In this document: piece after piece, positions 34,863 through 43,440 of the stretch | How positions within the stretch are numbered: position 1 is the first letter of the stretch | How the letters are laid out: every line of letters starts with the position of its first letter | From: Saprospiraceae bacterium | GTDB lineage: Bacteria; Bacteroidota; Bacteroidia; Chitinophagales; Saprospiraceae | Direction: 5' to 3' | DNA: 54,257 nucleotides | Assembly: GCA_013001975.1 (NCBI GenBank) | Contig: JABDKX010000102.1 | Location: forward strand, 1-54,257 | Position numbers and translations under genes: made by a program | Notes under the pieces: generated by a model | The model's input: the letters and a program-made list of their open reading frames with translations, nothing else | The model's database searches: none | Told to the model about the DNA's origin: nothing

Positions 34863-37252
34863 GTAATACAGAGTTGATAAATGAAACTGTGACCAGATGT
34901 ACACATTGTGGAAATGATTGTCGTGATGAGTCTATTAAGGAGGTGGAGCTTATATTTTGTTGTTCTGGATGTTTGGTCGTATATCAATTGCTGACCAAAC
35001 ATAACCTTTCATCATATTATAACTTCGAAGAATTTCCAGGGTCAGAAATTAAAAATCAAGCTTCACATCAATATGCTTATTTAGATGATCCCAGTGTTAT
35101 TGAGAAGCTCTTGCTATTTAATGAAAATGGATTAGCGAAAGTTTCGTTTAAGTTACCACAAATTCATTGCAGTGCTTGTCTTTATTTATTGGAGAATATT
35201 GGATTGATAAATGAAGCTATTTATTTCTCTAAAGTAGATTTTTTAAAGAAGAAAGCGGTTTTTCATTTTAGAATTAATGAAGTTTCACTAAGAGAGCTGG
35301 CGGAACTATTAAGTAAAATTGGATACAAACCGGAACTTCAGTTTGACAAATTAGATGAGCAAAAAACCAACTCGAAAGCTTTTCGTGTCTTGGCTTATAA
35401 AATCGGATTATCTGGATTTGCATTTGGTAATATAATGCTTTTTAGTTTTCCAGAATATTTGGGTTTTGTAGATGGTGGGTCGGTTTTTTATTTGAGTTAC
35501 ATCAATATAGCACTCATCATTCCAGTATTATTGTACAGTGCTTCAGATTATTTTGTGTCTGCTTATAAGTCATTAACTTTTGGAAAAATAAATTTAGACT
35601 TTCCAATAGTTCTTGGAATGGCTACCCTTTTTTTAAGAAGTTTATATGAAATATTATTTCAAGTAGGTGAAGGTTATTTAGACAGTCTTGCAGGCTTTGT
35701 TTTTTTCTTGCTTATTGGAAAATGGTTTCAATCTGTAACATATCAGCAATTAGATTTTAACCGGTCTTACAAATCTTACTTCCCAATTTCAATAATGGTA
35801 AAAGAAGGTTTTAAGTGGTTCTCAAAATCGATAGATCAAATTGTTAAGGGAGATATCTTAATGATACGGAATCAAGAATTAATTCCCGTAGATTGTAAAC
35901 TTCTCAGAGGAAAAGCTAGGATAGACTACAGTTTTGTTACTGGAGAATCAGATTTAATGTCCAAAGAAATAAATGATCTTCTATTAGCAGGAGGAAGACA
36001 AGTAGGGGAGAGTATAGAAGTTGAAGTAACAAAAAAAGTTGATCAATCGTTTTTAACCCAATTATGGAATGAAGGTGTTTTTAAGGAAAACTTAGCATCA
36101 AGTTCCAGTCAATTGATCAATCAAGTTTCAAAGTATTTTACCATTACAATTATTGGTCTTGCTTTATCTACTTTGGTTTATTGGTGGTTTAAAGACGATC
36201 AAATTGCTTTCACTTCATTCACCTCTGTATTGATTGTAGCCTGTCCATGTGCTTTGGCACTAGCGATGCCATTTACTTATGGCAATATTATCAGATTGTT
36301 GGCACGTATTGGCATTTATTTACGCAGTGTAGAAGTTATTGAGCATATTCAAGATGCGAATTTTATTGCATTTGATAAGACGGGTACCATTACCGATAGT
36401 CAAAAAATGAAAGTTACTTTTGAAGGTGAAGATTTAAATGAGCGCAATGCTTCTTCTATAAAATCTTTGTGTGTACACTCATCGCATCCAATGAGTCAAG
36501 CCATTGTAGATTTTTTGGATGATGTAAATACAAGTAGAATTGAAAATTTTGTTGAACATGTTGGCGAAGGATTAGAAGCTGAAATATCAGGAACAACCAT
36601 CAGGTTAGGTTCATCCTCATTTATCTTTGGTACAATAGCATCTTCACAAAGTGGTGTTTTTGTTCAAATTGATGGACGATATATTGGGCACTTTAACTTT
36701 GCTCATGAAATACGAAAAAATATTAGACAAGTATTAAGCCAACTCAAAGCTAAATTTGCTTTATCGCTATTATCAGGAGACAGTAACAGAGATCAAAAAA
36801 GAATGGCTTCATTGCTAGGAGAGAATGCAGAAATAAAATTCAATGCATCTCCAAAAGAGAAATTGTCGTTTATTCAGTCTAAGCAAAAAGAAGGATACAA
36901 AGTAATGATGGTCGGAGATGGTCTTAATGATGCTGGTGCATTGAAACAAAGTAATGTTGGTGTTGTCATTTCTGATAATGTAAATAACTTTTCACCTTCT
37001 TGTGATGTTATTCTTGATGCAAAATCGTTTGATAAATTTGGTGATTTTATAACTTATTTACAAAGAGCCAGACTTGTCATTTATGGTGCTTTTTTCTTGG
37101 CTATAGTTTATAACTTAATTGGATTGGGCTTCGCTGTTACTGGAAATTTAAAACCGATTATAGCAGCTATTTTAATGCCATTGAGTTCAATTACGATTAT
37201 CATTTATGGATTGGTCGCTAGTTACTTAACTTTTCAATCTGCTTTCAAATAA
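34859..37252 (+). CDS. ccoI: Copper-transporting P-type ATPase for cbb3 oxidase assembly
   Basis: A 797-residue heavy-metal P1B ATPase of the CcoI/FixI type. A Cys-rich N-terminal domain (CTHCGNDC and FCCSGC, about 14-38) marks the cbb3-linked group. An HMA domain follows with IHCSACLY (Cys104, Cys107). There are about eight membrane helices, with the metal-site motif Cys462-Pro-Cys464 in VACPCALALAMP. The phosphorylation motif DKTGTITD starts at Asp506, and the hinge is GDGLNDAGAL. It would move Cu(I) to the periplasmic side for the CuB centre of the oxidase. It lies convergent to the oxidase operon, with only 16 bp between the stops, and has its own FNR-like promoter. Confidence 0.92.
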   Translation: MSNTELINETVTRCTHCGNDCRDESIKEVELIFCCSGCLVVYQLLTKHNLSSYYNFEEFPGSEIKNQASHQYAYLDDPSVIEKLLLFNENGLAKVSFKLPQIHCSACLYLLENIGLINEAIYFSKVDFLKKKAVFHFRINEVSLRELAELLSKIGYKPELQFDKLDEQKTNSKAFRVLAYKIGLSGFAFGNIMLFSFPEYLGFVDGGSVFYLSYINIALIIPVLLYSASDYFVSAYKSLTFGKINLDFPIVLGMATLFLRSLYEILFQVGEGYLDSLAGFVFFLLIGKWFQSVTYQQLDFNRSYKSYFPISIMVKEGFKWFSKSIDQIVKGDILMIRNQELIPVDCKLLRGKARIDYSFVTGESDLMSKEINDLLLAGGRQVGESIEVEVTKKVDQSFLTQLWNEGVFKENLASSSSQLINQVSKYFTITIIGLALSTLVYWWFKDDQIAFTSFTSVLIVACPCALALAMPFTYGNIIRLLARIGIYLRSVEVIEHIQDANFIAFDKTGTITDSQKMKVTFEGEDLNERNASSIKSLCVHSSHPMSQAIVDFLDDVNTSRIENFVEHVGEGLEAEISGTTIRLGSSSFIFGTIASSQSGVFVQIDGRYIGHFNFAHEIRKNIRQVLSQLKAKFALSLLSGDSNRDQKRMASLLGENAEIKFNASPKEKLSFIQSKQKEGYKVMMVGDGLNDAGALKQSNVGVVISDNVNNFSPSCDVILDAKSFDKFGDFITYLQRARLVIYGAFFLAIVYNLIGLGFAVTGNLKPIIAAILMPLSSITIIIYGLVASYLTFQSAFK

Positions 37253-37268
37253 TATTCTTTTTTCGATC

Positions 37269-37967
37269 CTAATGACACATTATTGGATTCTTAATGGCTT
37301 CCCAAAAGTTTAATGTTTCAGGTAAGTTAACTACTATTCCACGATAAATTAAAAATACGCCTAAGAACAGATTGGCAAGCGGATATACTTTCTTAAATAA
37401 AGGTCTTAATTTTTGACCGAAAGTTTGGGATCCGATAACGAGAAAGAATAAAGCTGGGATAGTGCCGATGCCAAAAAATGTCATAAACATACCTCCTTCA
37501 ATGATTGTTTTGGCACTTAAGGCTCCAGCTATTGCTAAGTAAATTAATCCACATGGCAACAAGCCGTTAATCATCCCTAATAATAAAGTTGGTTTGCCTT
37601 GAGCTTTTGTTACAAGCCCATAAATTTTGTTACTGATTGCATTTACAGCATTGTTGATAATTTTAAATCGCCGTGCTTTTGATTCCAGATTTAATGTAAA
37701 ATAAAAAGATAGAATTAATATAAATCCGATTAATACAGAAAGATATTTTTGCAAATCCACAACAACCAGCATTGAACCAATTGAAGCAAATAATATTCCC
37801 AAGAAAGTATAGGTAATGGTTCGCCCGACATTATAATTTAAAGCATTGAAAAATTTCTGAGGTTTTGTTGCCTTGGGTTTGTTGCAAAATAAAATGGCCA
37901 ATGGTCCACACATTCCAATACAGTGTAGACTACCTAATAAGCCGAGTGAAAATGCTACAAAATACAC
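37269..37967 (-). CDS. TauE/SafE-type membrane protein of the cbb3 operon
   Basis: A 232-residue membrane protein with about six helices and the N-terminal motif LLGSLHCIGMCGPLAILFCNKP, where HCxGMCGP is typical of the heavy-metal-related SafE/DsbD-like group. A second signature is GMINGLLPCGLIYLAIAGAL. Such proteins are regularly the last gene of cbb3 clusters in Bacteroidota and are suspected to take part in copper handling or redox supply to the oxidase; sulfite export is not supported. Its start overlaps the ccoH stop in a TAATG junction. Confidence 0.85.
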   Translation of the reverse strand: MYFVAFSLGLLGSLHCIGMCGPLAILFCNKPKATKPQKFFNALNYNVGRTITYTFLGILFASIGSMLVVVDLQKYLSVLIGFILILSFYFTLNLESKARRFKIINNAVNAISNKIYGLVTKAQGKPTLLLGMINGLLPCGLIYLAIAGALSAKTIIEGGMFMTFFGIGTIPALFFLVIGSQTFGQKLRPLFKKVYPLANLFLGVFLIYRGIVVNLPETLNFWEAIKNPIMCH

Positions 37968-38398
37968 TATATACTAATTTCTTTTTCGTGATAGTAATTA
38001 TTTGACTTGTCTTGCCAGTCAATCTTTAAAGTCCACTTTCCTTTAATCATCTTTTGAGTATCATAAGAAAAGTTGTTTTCATTTATATCAATTTTAAAAT
38101 CTTTATTTTTATCTGAAGGACGATAGAAATGAATTTGTCCTTTTAGAGATTCAGCATCTAAGAAATTGAATGTTATTTTATTATCTTTTTTACTTGTTTT
38201 TACAATCAGGTTATTAGATAGTTTTTGATTTTTTATCTTATCAATCTGACTTTGATAGGCTAAATCTTCTTTGTAATAATCATCTACCACCAAGTTGTGT
38301 TTCACTTGCATTGATTGAAATAGAACAAAGATTAGTGTACACGTAAAAAAAAGATAAAATATAAAAATACCTTGTCCCCAATTTAATTTAAATTTCAT
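37967..38398 (-). CDS. ccoH: CcoH/FixH-family assembly protein
   Basis: A 143-residue protein with one N-terminal membrane helix (GIFIFYLFFTCTLIFVLF, about 10-28) and an Ig-like periplasmic domain (HNLVVDDYYKEDLAYQSQIDKI, then GKWTLKIDWQDKSNNYYHEKEI). The VDDYYKEDLAYQ phrase is characteristic of FixH. FixH stabilizes the cbb3 complex during late assembly. It lies 5 bp behind ccoG in the operon. Confidence 0.9.
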   Translation of the reverse strand: MKFKLNWGQGIFIFYLFFTCTLIFVLFQSMQVKHNLVVDDYYKEDLAYQSQIDKIKNQKLSNNLIVKTSKKDNKITFNFLDAESLKGQIHFYRPSDKNKDFKIDINENNFSYDTQKMIKGKWTLKIDWQDKSNNYYHEKEISI

Positions 38399-38403
38399 AG
38401 TAG

Positions 38404-39906
38404 TTATTTTCTTGGTCCAATAAAACTTGTTTTCGTTTCATCTATCAATTTGCCATCTGCAAATACTTCAACCGTTAAAGTTGTTTTTCTTGATTTTAAT
38501 TCTTGTCCATCGATTTTTATAAATAAGGCACCTTCGGATATTTTATTTGATTGTGTTATTGGTGCTTGCCCTACAAATTCTATGACAGCCTCATCGAAGT
38601 TTTTAATTTTAAACTGTACTTCAGATTCTAAGTTGCTTTTATTAATCAGTTGGTAATTATACAAGTTGCTTATCACGCCTTTGTCTTCTTGATATAACAT
38701 GCCTGGCGTTCTTAGTAACAGCGTTTCTATACTTGATCTTGAAATAAATAAAAATGATTCAAGTCCAATGAGCAGAACCAACACGAGGGAATACGCTGCA
38801 ACTCTGCTGTTCCATAATGAACTAACACCTTTTGTTATAGCATTGTAGCTATCGATTCTGATCAAGCCTGTTGGCTTTTTAATTTTTATCATTACTTCAT
38901 CACATGCATCCATGCAAGCTGTACAGTTTACACATTCCAACTGCGTCCCATTTCTTATGTCTATTCCTGTTGGACAAACTTTTATGCATAGATCACAATC
39001 TATACAGTCTCCTTTGACTGGTTCAACCGTATTTATTTTATCTAATTCCGCTTTTAGAAGATCAGCAGGACAATTTGAATCGTTTTTTTTACAAGTGCTG
39101 CAACCATCTTTACAATCAGATTTTTTCCCCTTTCTTGGTTTTATTAAATGTCCTCTCGGTTCGCCTCTAACAAAATCATAACTGACAGCTAAAGAATTTT
39201 CATCTAACAAAACCCCTTGTAGTCTTCCGTATGGACATATTGTAGTACATACCTGCTCGCGCATAAATGCAAACACGCCATAAAACATGCCAGTGAAAAT
39301 GACCATAGCTGCAAATCCTTTCCAGTGTTCTTGTACTGGTGATGTTATGATGTCCCAAAGTGCATCAACACCAATAATGTATGATAAAAAAGTATGGGCA
39401 ATAAAAGCAGAAATTAAAATGAAAATAGTGTGTTTTAAAACCTTTTTTCTGATTTTGCCATTAGAAGACATCGGCCCCTTATTCAATTTTATTTGTGATT
39501 TGTAGTCACCCTCAATCCAATATTCAATTCTTCGGAATACCATTTCCATGAAGATCGTTTGAGGACATATCCACCCACAAAATAAGCGCCCATAAATCAC
39601 AGTAAACAAAACGATAAAAACCATACCTATCAGCATGGCTATAACGAAAAGATGGAAATCTTGAGGTGGAAAATATATACCGAAAATAATAAACTCAGAT
39701 TTAGGAATATTAAATTGCATAAAGGGAACGCCATTCATTTTTATAAATGGCATTCCAAATAAAATCAATAACAAAAAGTAGGAAACATATTTTCGTATGT
39801 CATAATATTTTCCTTTAGGTTTTTTTGGATAAATCCAAATACGCTTGCCTTTACTATCAACAGTTGCAAGTTTATCTCTATATGCTTCCTGCGCTACTTC
39901 TTTCAT
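38404..39906 (-). CDS. ccoG: cbb3 oxidase accessory protein CcoG
   Basis: A 500-residue membrane iron-sulfur protein. It has several helices in the first 240 residues, with GRLFCGWICPQTIFMEMVFRR near 110 and TICPYGRLQG near 220. Cys-rich loops follow (CKDGCSTCKKNDSNC; then a ferredoxin pair CIDCDLCIKVCPTGID and CVNCTACMDACDEVM near 290-335), and a C-terminal Ig-like FixG domain. CcoG reduces Cu(II) to Cu(I) for oxidase assembly in proteobacteria. Its ATG overlaps the ccoP stop by 4 bp. Confidence 0.93.
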   Translation of the reverse strand: MKEVAQEAYRDKLATVDSKGKRIWIYPKKPKGKYYDIRKYVSYFLLLILFGMPFIKMNGVPFMQFNIPKSEFIIFGIYFPPQDFHLFVIAMLIGMVFIVLFTVIYGRLFCGWICPQTIFMEMVFRRIEYWIEGDYKSQIKLNKGPMSSNGKIRKKVLKHTIFILISAFIAHTFLSYIIGVDALWDIITSPVQEHWKGFAAMVIFTGMFYGVFAFMREQVCTTICPYGRLQGVLLDENSLAVSYDFVRGEPRGHLIKPRKGKKSDCKDGCSTCKKNDSNCPADLLKAELDKINTVEPVKGDCIDCDLCIKVCPTGIDIRNGTQLECVNCTACMDACDEVMIKIKKPTGLIRIDSYNAITKGVSSLWNSRVAAYSLVLVLLIGLESFLFISRSSIETLLLRTPGMLYQEDKGVISNLYNYQLINKSNLESEVQFKIKNFDEAVIEFVGQAPITQSNKISEGALFIKIDGQELKSRKTTLTVEVFADGKLIDETKTSFIGPRK

Positions 39907-40793
39907 TCTTCTTCTTTATTCATTGCTATTTTTGTTGGATCTTCACCTTCCCATATTTCTCCTTGTGGTGCCTTCTGATTTGGTGGGTCAGTCCCTTGCA
40001 GCGTCACAACATAGCTGGCAAGTTTTTGAATAGAAGCAGGTTGAAGTTGCGTTTTCCAAGCGATCATTCCTTTTTCCGGTACACCGTATTTAATTGATTT
40101 AAAAATATCTTTTATTCCACCACCATGTATCCAGTATTTGTCGGTTAGATTAGCTCCGATTCCACCTTGTCCATCAGGTCCATGGCAAACAGCACAAGAA
40201 GTAATAAATCTTTCTTTACCTGCTTGTAAAGAAGCGGCGTCATCTAAAAAGATTACATTAGTTTCGTCAATATTGTCTTCTTGGGAAGCTAAGAAATTTC
40301 GTTTTGCCTCTTCAGCAATTTCAATTTCTGCCAGATATTCTGAATGTTGGTCTAAACCTAAATCAGAAATATGATAAACATATATGTAGCCGATACCCCA
40401 AACAATTGTAAGGTAAAATGTGTAAAGCCACCAGGGAGGTAATGAATTGTCTAACTCACGGATACCATCATAATCATGTCCTAAGTCAATATCCTCTTCT
40501 TTATCCATTGGAATCAGTTTCCAAGCACGATCATAAATCTTTTTGAAAAAGGAAGGCTCATTTTTCGAAGTATTAATTCCGCTTTCGCCCGTGATCTCTT
40601 GTATCTTATAATCCATCATCGATTTGGCCAAACCCCAGAGGGATGAGAATGCATAAATGATTACCATAAATGCAAGAAGGAATATAATATTCTCAAACGC
40701 CCAGTCCAATGCCAGACTTGTATTTGTACTTTTTCCAATAAGTATTATTGGAGATAAGAATGATAAGAATAATAAATATTTTAAATGTTTCAT
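39903..40793 (-). CDS. ccoP: cbb3 oxidase cytochrome c subunit CcoP, monoheme
   Basis: About 296 residues from the Met at MKHLKYLLFLSF; an upstream frame of 16 residues is not signal-like. There is an extra N-terminal membrane segment (about 25-50), then the CcoP N-terminal domain (ELDNSLPPWWLYTFYLTIVWGIGYIYVYH, near 135-165) and one cytochrome c domain with ITSCAVCHGPDGQGG near residue 200 and GMIAWKTQL (distal Met). Proteobacterial CcoP has two CxxCH motifs; only one is present here, as is often seen in this phylum. It donates electrons to the catalytic subunit. Confidence 0.9.
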   Translation of the reverse strand: MKHLKYLLFLSFLSPIILIGKSTNTSLALDWAFENIIFLLAFMVIIYAFSSLWGLAKSMMDYKIQEITGESGINTSKNEPSFFKKIYDRAWKLIPMDKEEDIDLGHDYDGIRELDNSLPPWWLYTFYLTIVWGIGYIYVYHISDLGLDQHSEYLAEIEIAEEAKRNFLASQEDNIDETNVIFLDDAASLQAGKERFITSCAVCHGPDGQGGIGANLTDKYWIHGGGIKDIFKSIKYGVPEKGMIAWKTQLQPASIQKLASYVVTLQGTDPPNQKAPQGEIWEGEDPTKIAMNKEEE

Positions 40794-40809
40794 GGTCACT
40801 AATTCGATT

Positions 40810-40989
40810 TTAATTATTCGGTAAATCATTGTCTTCATCAAGAGGGAGACTTGCCAATCTGTTTATTTCTCCGTTGTCTTTTTTAAATATCAAATATGCT
40901 GACAATGAAAAAATTGTGAAGAAGGTAGTCAGAGCAAAAACTGCCATCCAATTAATGTTTCCAGCGGATTCTAAAATATATTTATACAT
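40810..40989 (-). CDS. ccoQ: CcoQ-type small oxidase subunit
   Basis: A 59-residue protein starting MYKYILESAGNINWMAVF, with one membrane helix (about 14-35, WMAVFALTTFFTIFSLSAYLIF), then a charged tail (KKDNGEINRLASLPLDEDND). Size, position between ccoN-O and ccoP, and the tail pattern fit CcoQ of Bacteroidota. CcoQ stabilizes the complex and the contact with CcoP. The gaps are 26 bp to ccoN-O and 16 bp to ccoP. Confidence 0.82.
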   Translation of the reverse strand: MYKYILESAGNINWMAVFALTTFFTIFSLSAYLIFKKDNGEINRLASLPLDEDNDLPNN

Positions 40990-41015
40990 TGTTTTCTATT
41001 TTAATTGTTATCAAA

Positions 41016-43133
41016 TTATTTAGGCTTTATATCAGTACCTAACCTTTGCAAATAGGCGATTAACGCAACGATTTCCTTATCTTCAAGATTTTCTTGCTCT
41101 ACACCTTCTGATCTCAACCTTTCCGCAATTTCTTTTGCTTGTTCTTTTAGGATATCGACAGCTTGATTTTCATAGTCATAAGGATAAGGTGTGTTCAATG
41201 TTTTTAATACGCGAATTTTAGCTTTTGTATAATCGGTATTTAAGTCTTGAGTTATCAGCCAAGGATAAGGTGGCATAATAGATCCTGGCGAAATACTTTC
41301 TGGATCTTCCATGTGGTGATAATGCCAGCTATCTGGATATTTTTGTCCGATTCTATGCAGGTCTGGCCCTGTTCGTTTACTTCCCCATAAGAATGGTCTG
41401 TCATAAATGAATTCTCCTGACTTTGAAAACTCTCCATATCTTTCTGTTTCTGATCTGAATGGTCGTATCATTTGAGAATGACAACCGACACAGCCTTCTC
41501 TGATGTATAAATCTCTGCCTTCTAATTCTAAAGCTGTATAAGGTTTGACAGTTTTAATTTTAGGAATATTATTATCAATGACGAGCATTGGAAATATTTC
41601 AACGAGTCCACCAATCAAAACAAGGACAGTACTGGCGATCAGTAATTGAATAGGTCTTCTCTCAATCCATCGGTGCCAATGTTCTCCTTTATGAGCGATA
41701 TATTTTTCTCTTTTTGGGGCACTGGCCTCTACATCTCTAACTAATTGTCCACTTTTAGCAGTTTTAATTAAATTGTAAATCATAAGGATCACACCCACAA
41801 CATAGATGGTTCCTCCTAATGCTCTGAGACCATACATTGGTATTATCTGCGTAACAGTTTCTAAGAAATTTCCAAAAGCTAAGTATCCTTCTTCTGTAAA
41901 TTTCTTCCACATCATACTTTGTGTCCATCCAGCCCAGTATAGCGGAATTGTGTAAAACATAGTTCCCAGGGTTCCTAACCAAAAGTGTGTGTTGGCTAGT
42001 TTTACTGAATGTAATTTAACATTGTACAACCTTGGCCATAACCAATAAAGAATACCAAAAGTGAGCATGCCATTCCAGCCTAATGTTCCTACGTGTACAT
42101 GTCCTACTGTCCAGTCTGTATAATGACTAATTGCGTTTATTGACTTGATACTTAAAAGTGGTCCTTCTAATGTTGCCATACCATAAGCGGTGACAGCAAC
42201 TACCATAAACTTCAATATTGGATCACGCCGTACTTTATCCCAAGCTCCTCTTAATGTCAATAGTCCATTGAGCATTCCTCCCCATGAAGGAGCAATCAAC
42301 ATCAAACTAAAAACAGTTCCTAAAGATTGCGCCCAATCAGGTAAGGAAGTATATAAAAGGTGGTGAGGACCAGCCCAAATGTAAATAAAGATTAAAGCCC
42401 AAAAGTGAATTATTGATAGCTTATAAGAGTATACAGGTCTGTTGGCAGCTTTAGGCAGAAAGTAATACATCAAACCTAAGTAAGGTGTCGTCAAAAAGAA
42501 AGCCACAGCATTATGACCATACCACCATTGAATCAAAGCATCTTGTACTCCAGCAAAAACAGGAATACTATCCCACATATGAACGGGAATTTCTAGGTTT
42601 TTAATCACATGCAAAACTGTTACCGTTACCCAAGTCGCTATATAAAACCAAATAGCCACATACATGTGGTGTTCTCTTCTTTTGAGAATTGTCGCAAACA
42701 TATTGATACCAAATACAATCCATACCAATGCTATAGCTATATCTATTGGCCATTCCAATTCTGCATATTCAGCAGAACTGGTGATGCCTAACGGTAGTGT
42801 AAGTGCTGCAGCCAAAATGATTGCTTGCCATCCCCAAAAATGAATTTTTGAAAGCAAATCACTCCACATTCTTGCTTTTAACAATCGTTGAAGAGAATAG
42901 TACACACCCATGAAAATACCATTTCCAACAAATGCAAAAATAACAGCGTTGGTGTGCAACGGTCTAATACGACCAAATGATATGTACTGGGATTCAAAAT
43001 TTAATTCGGGCCATATTAATTGAAGGGATGCGATGAGTCCAACCAACATACCCACCAATCCCCAAAGAGCAGTAGCAATACCAAAATTTCTTACACTGGT
43101 ATTGTCATACTTAAAAGTTTCAATCTGCGACAT
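41016..43133 (-). CDS. ccoNO: cbb3 cytochrome oxidase subunits I and II fused (CcoN-CcoO)
   Basis: A 705-residue fusion. Residues 1-470 are the CcoN heme-copper subunit with about twelve helices and the expected His-rich phrases (RPLHTNAVIFAFVGNGIF, WWYGHNAVAFFLTTPYLG with heme-copper His, GPHHLLYTSLPDWAQ, HYTDWTVGHVHVGTLGWNG). Residues about 495-705 are CcoO: one membrane helix (LLIASTVLVLIGGLVEIFPML) and a c-type heme motif EGCVGCHSQMIRPF near 547-551, with GSIMPPYPWL. The fusion is normal in Bacteroidota. It catalyses high-affinity O2 reduction. The start overlaps ccoS by 14 bp. Confidence 0.94.
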   Translation of the reverse strand: MSQIETFKYDNTSVRNFGIATALWGLVGMLVGLIASLQLIWPELNFESQYISFGRIRPLHTNAVIFAFVGNGIFMGVYYSLQRLLKARMWSDLLSKIHFWGWQAIILAAALTLPLGITSSAEYAELEWPIDIAIALVWIVFGINMFATILKRREHHMYVAIWFYIATWVTVTVLHVIKNLEIPVHMWDSIPVFAGVQDALIQWWYGHNAVAFFLTTPYLGLMYYFLPKAANRPVYSYKLSIIHFWALIFIYIWAGPHHLLYTSLPDWAQSLGTVFSLMLIAPSWGGMLNGLLTLRGAWDKVRRDPILKFMVVAVTAYGMATLEGPLLSIKSINAISHYTDWTVGHVHVGTLGWNGMLTFGILYWLWPRLYNVKLHSVKLANTHFWLGTLGTMFYTIPLYWAGWTQSMMWKKFTEEGYLAFGNFLETVTQIIPMYGLRALGGTIYVVGVILMIYNLIKTAKSGQLVRDVEASAPKREKYIAHKGEHWHRWIERRPIQLLIASTVLVLIGGLVEIFPMLVIDNNIPKIKTVKPYTALELEGRDLYIREGCVGCHSQMIRPFRSETERYGEFSKSGEFIYDRPFLWGSKRTGPDLHRIGQKYPDSWHYHHMEDPESISPGSIMPPYPWLITQDLNTDYTKAKIRVLKTLNTPYPYDYENQAVDILKEQAKEIAERLRSEGVEQENLEDKEIVALIAYLQRLGTDIKPK

Positions 43134-43338
43134 TTTGATGTGAATTTTTTTCGTTTGATAAGTTTTTATTTGAATTTGTATCCTTTGGATGGGATATCAT
43201 ATCATCATCTACGAGGAGCCTCAGTGATGGTGTGTAGTCATCGTCAAATTGGCCATCGCCAACTGCCCAAAAGAAGGCAAATAAGAAACCAATTGCAATG
43301 AGTAAACTGATAGCAATCAGAAGGATAATAATCTTCAT
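43120..43338 (-). CDS. ccoS: cbb3 oxidase assembly protein CcoS
   Basis: A 72-residue protein with one helix (IIILLIAISLLIAIGFLFAFFWAV, about 3-26) followed by the family phrase WAVGDGQFDDDYTPSLRLL. CcoS is required for heme b and copper insertion in the catalytic subunit. It is the first gene of the oxidase operon; two FNR-like boxes lie 48-83 bp before it. Confidence 0.9.
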   Translation of the reverse strand: MKIIILLIAISLLIAIGFLFAFFWAVGDGQFDDDYTPSLRLLVDDDMISHPKDTNSNKNLSNEKNSHQNVAD

Positions 43339-43355
43339 CTATCTTTAAATTTAGG

Positions 43356-43421
43356 GCAAGATAGAGCTTGTAATCACCCCATTTTATGATATAGATTACC
43401 AGCTAGAATGATTAAAATCAT
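43356..43421 (-). promoter_or_regulatory. cbb3 operon promoter region with two FNR-like boxes
   Basis: The distal box ATGATTTTAATCAT (43421-43408 on the minus strand) is a perfect palindrome; the proximal box GTAATCTATATCAT (43399-43386) has two mismatches. The centres are 22 bp apart. A -7-like TATCTTGC (43363-43356) lies 33 bp from the proximal centre; it matches four of the six fixed positions of TAnnTTTG, the weakest of the set. Confidence 0.62.
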
Positions 43422-43440
43422 CACGCTTAAAAGACTAAAT

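Noticed and set aside
34766-35002. A 78-residue minus-strand frame over the ccoI start
   Set aside because: Antisense to the small membrane peptide and ccoI, without signal or domain; the regulatory signals point to the plus strand.
37269-37967. Annotating the SafE-like gene as a sulfite exporter
   Set aside because: The HCxGMCGP motif and position at the end of the cbb3 operon fit a copper or redox role in oxidase assembly better.
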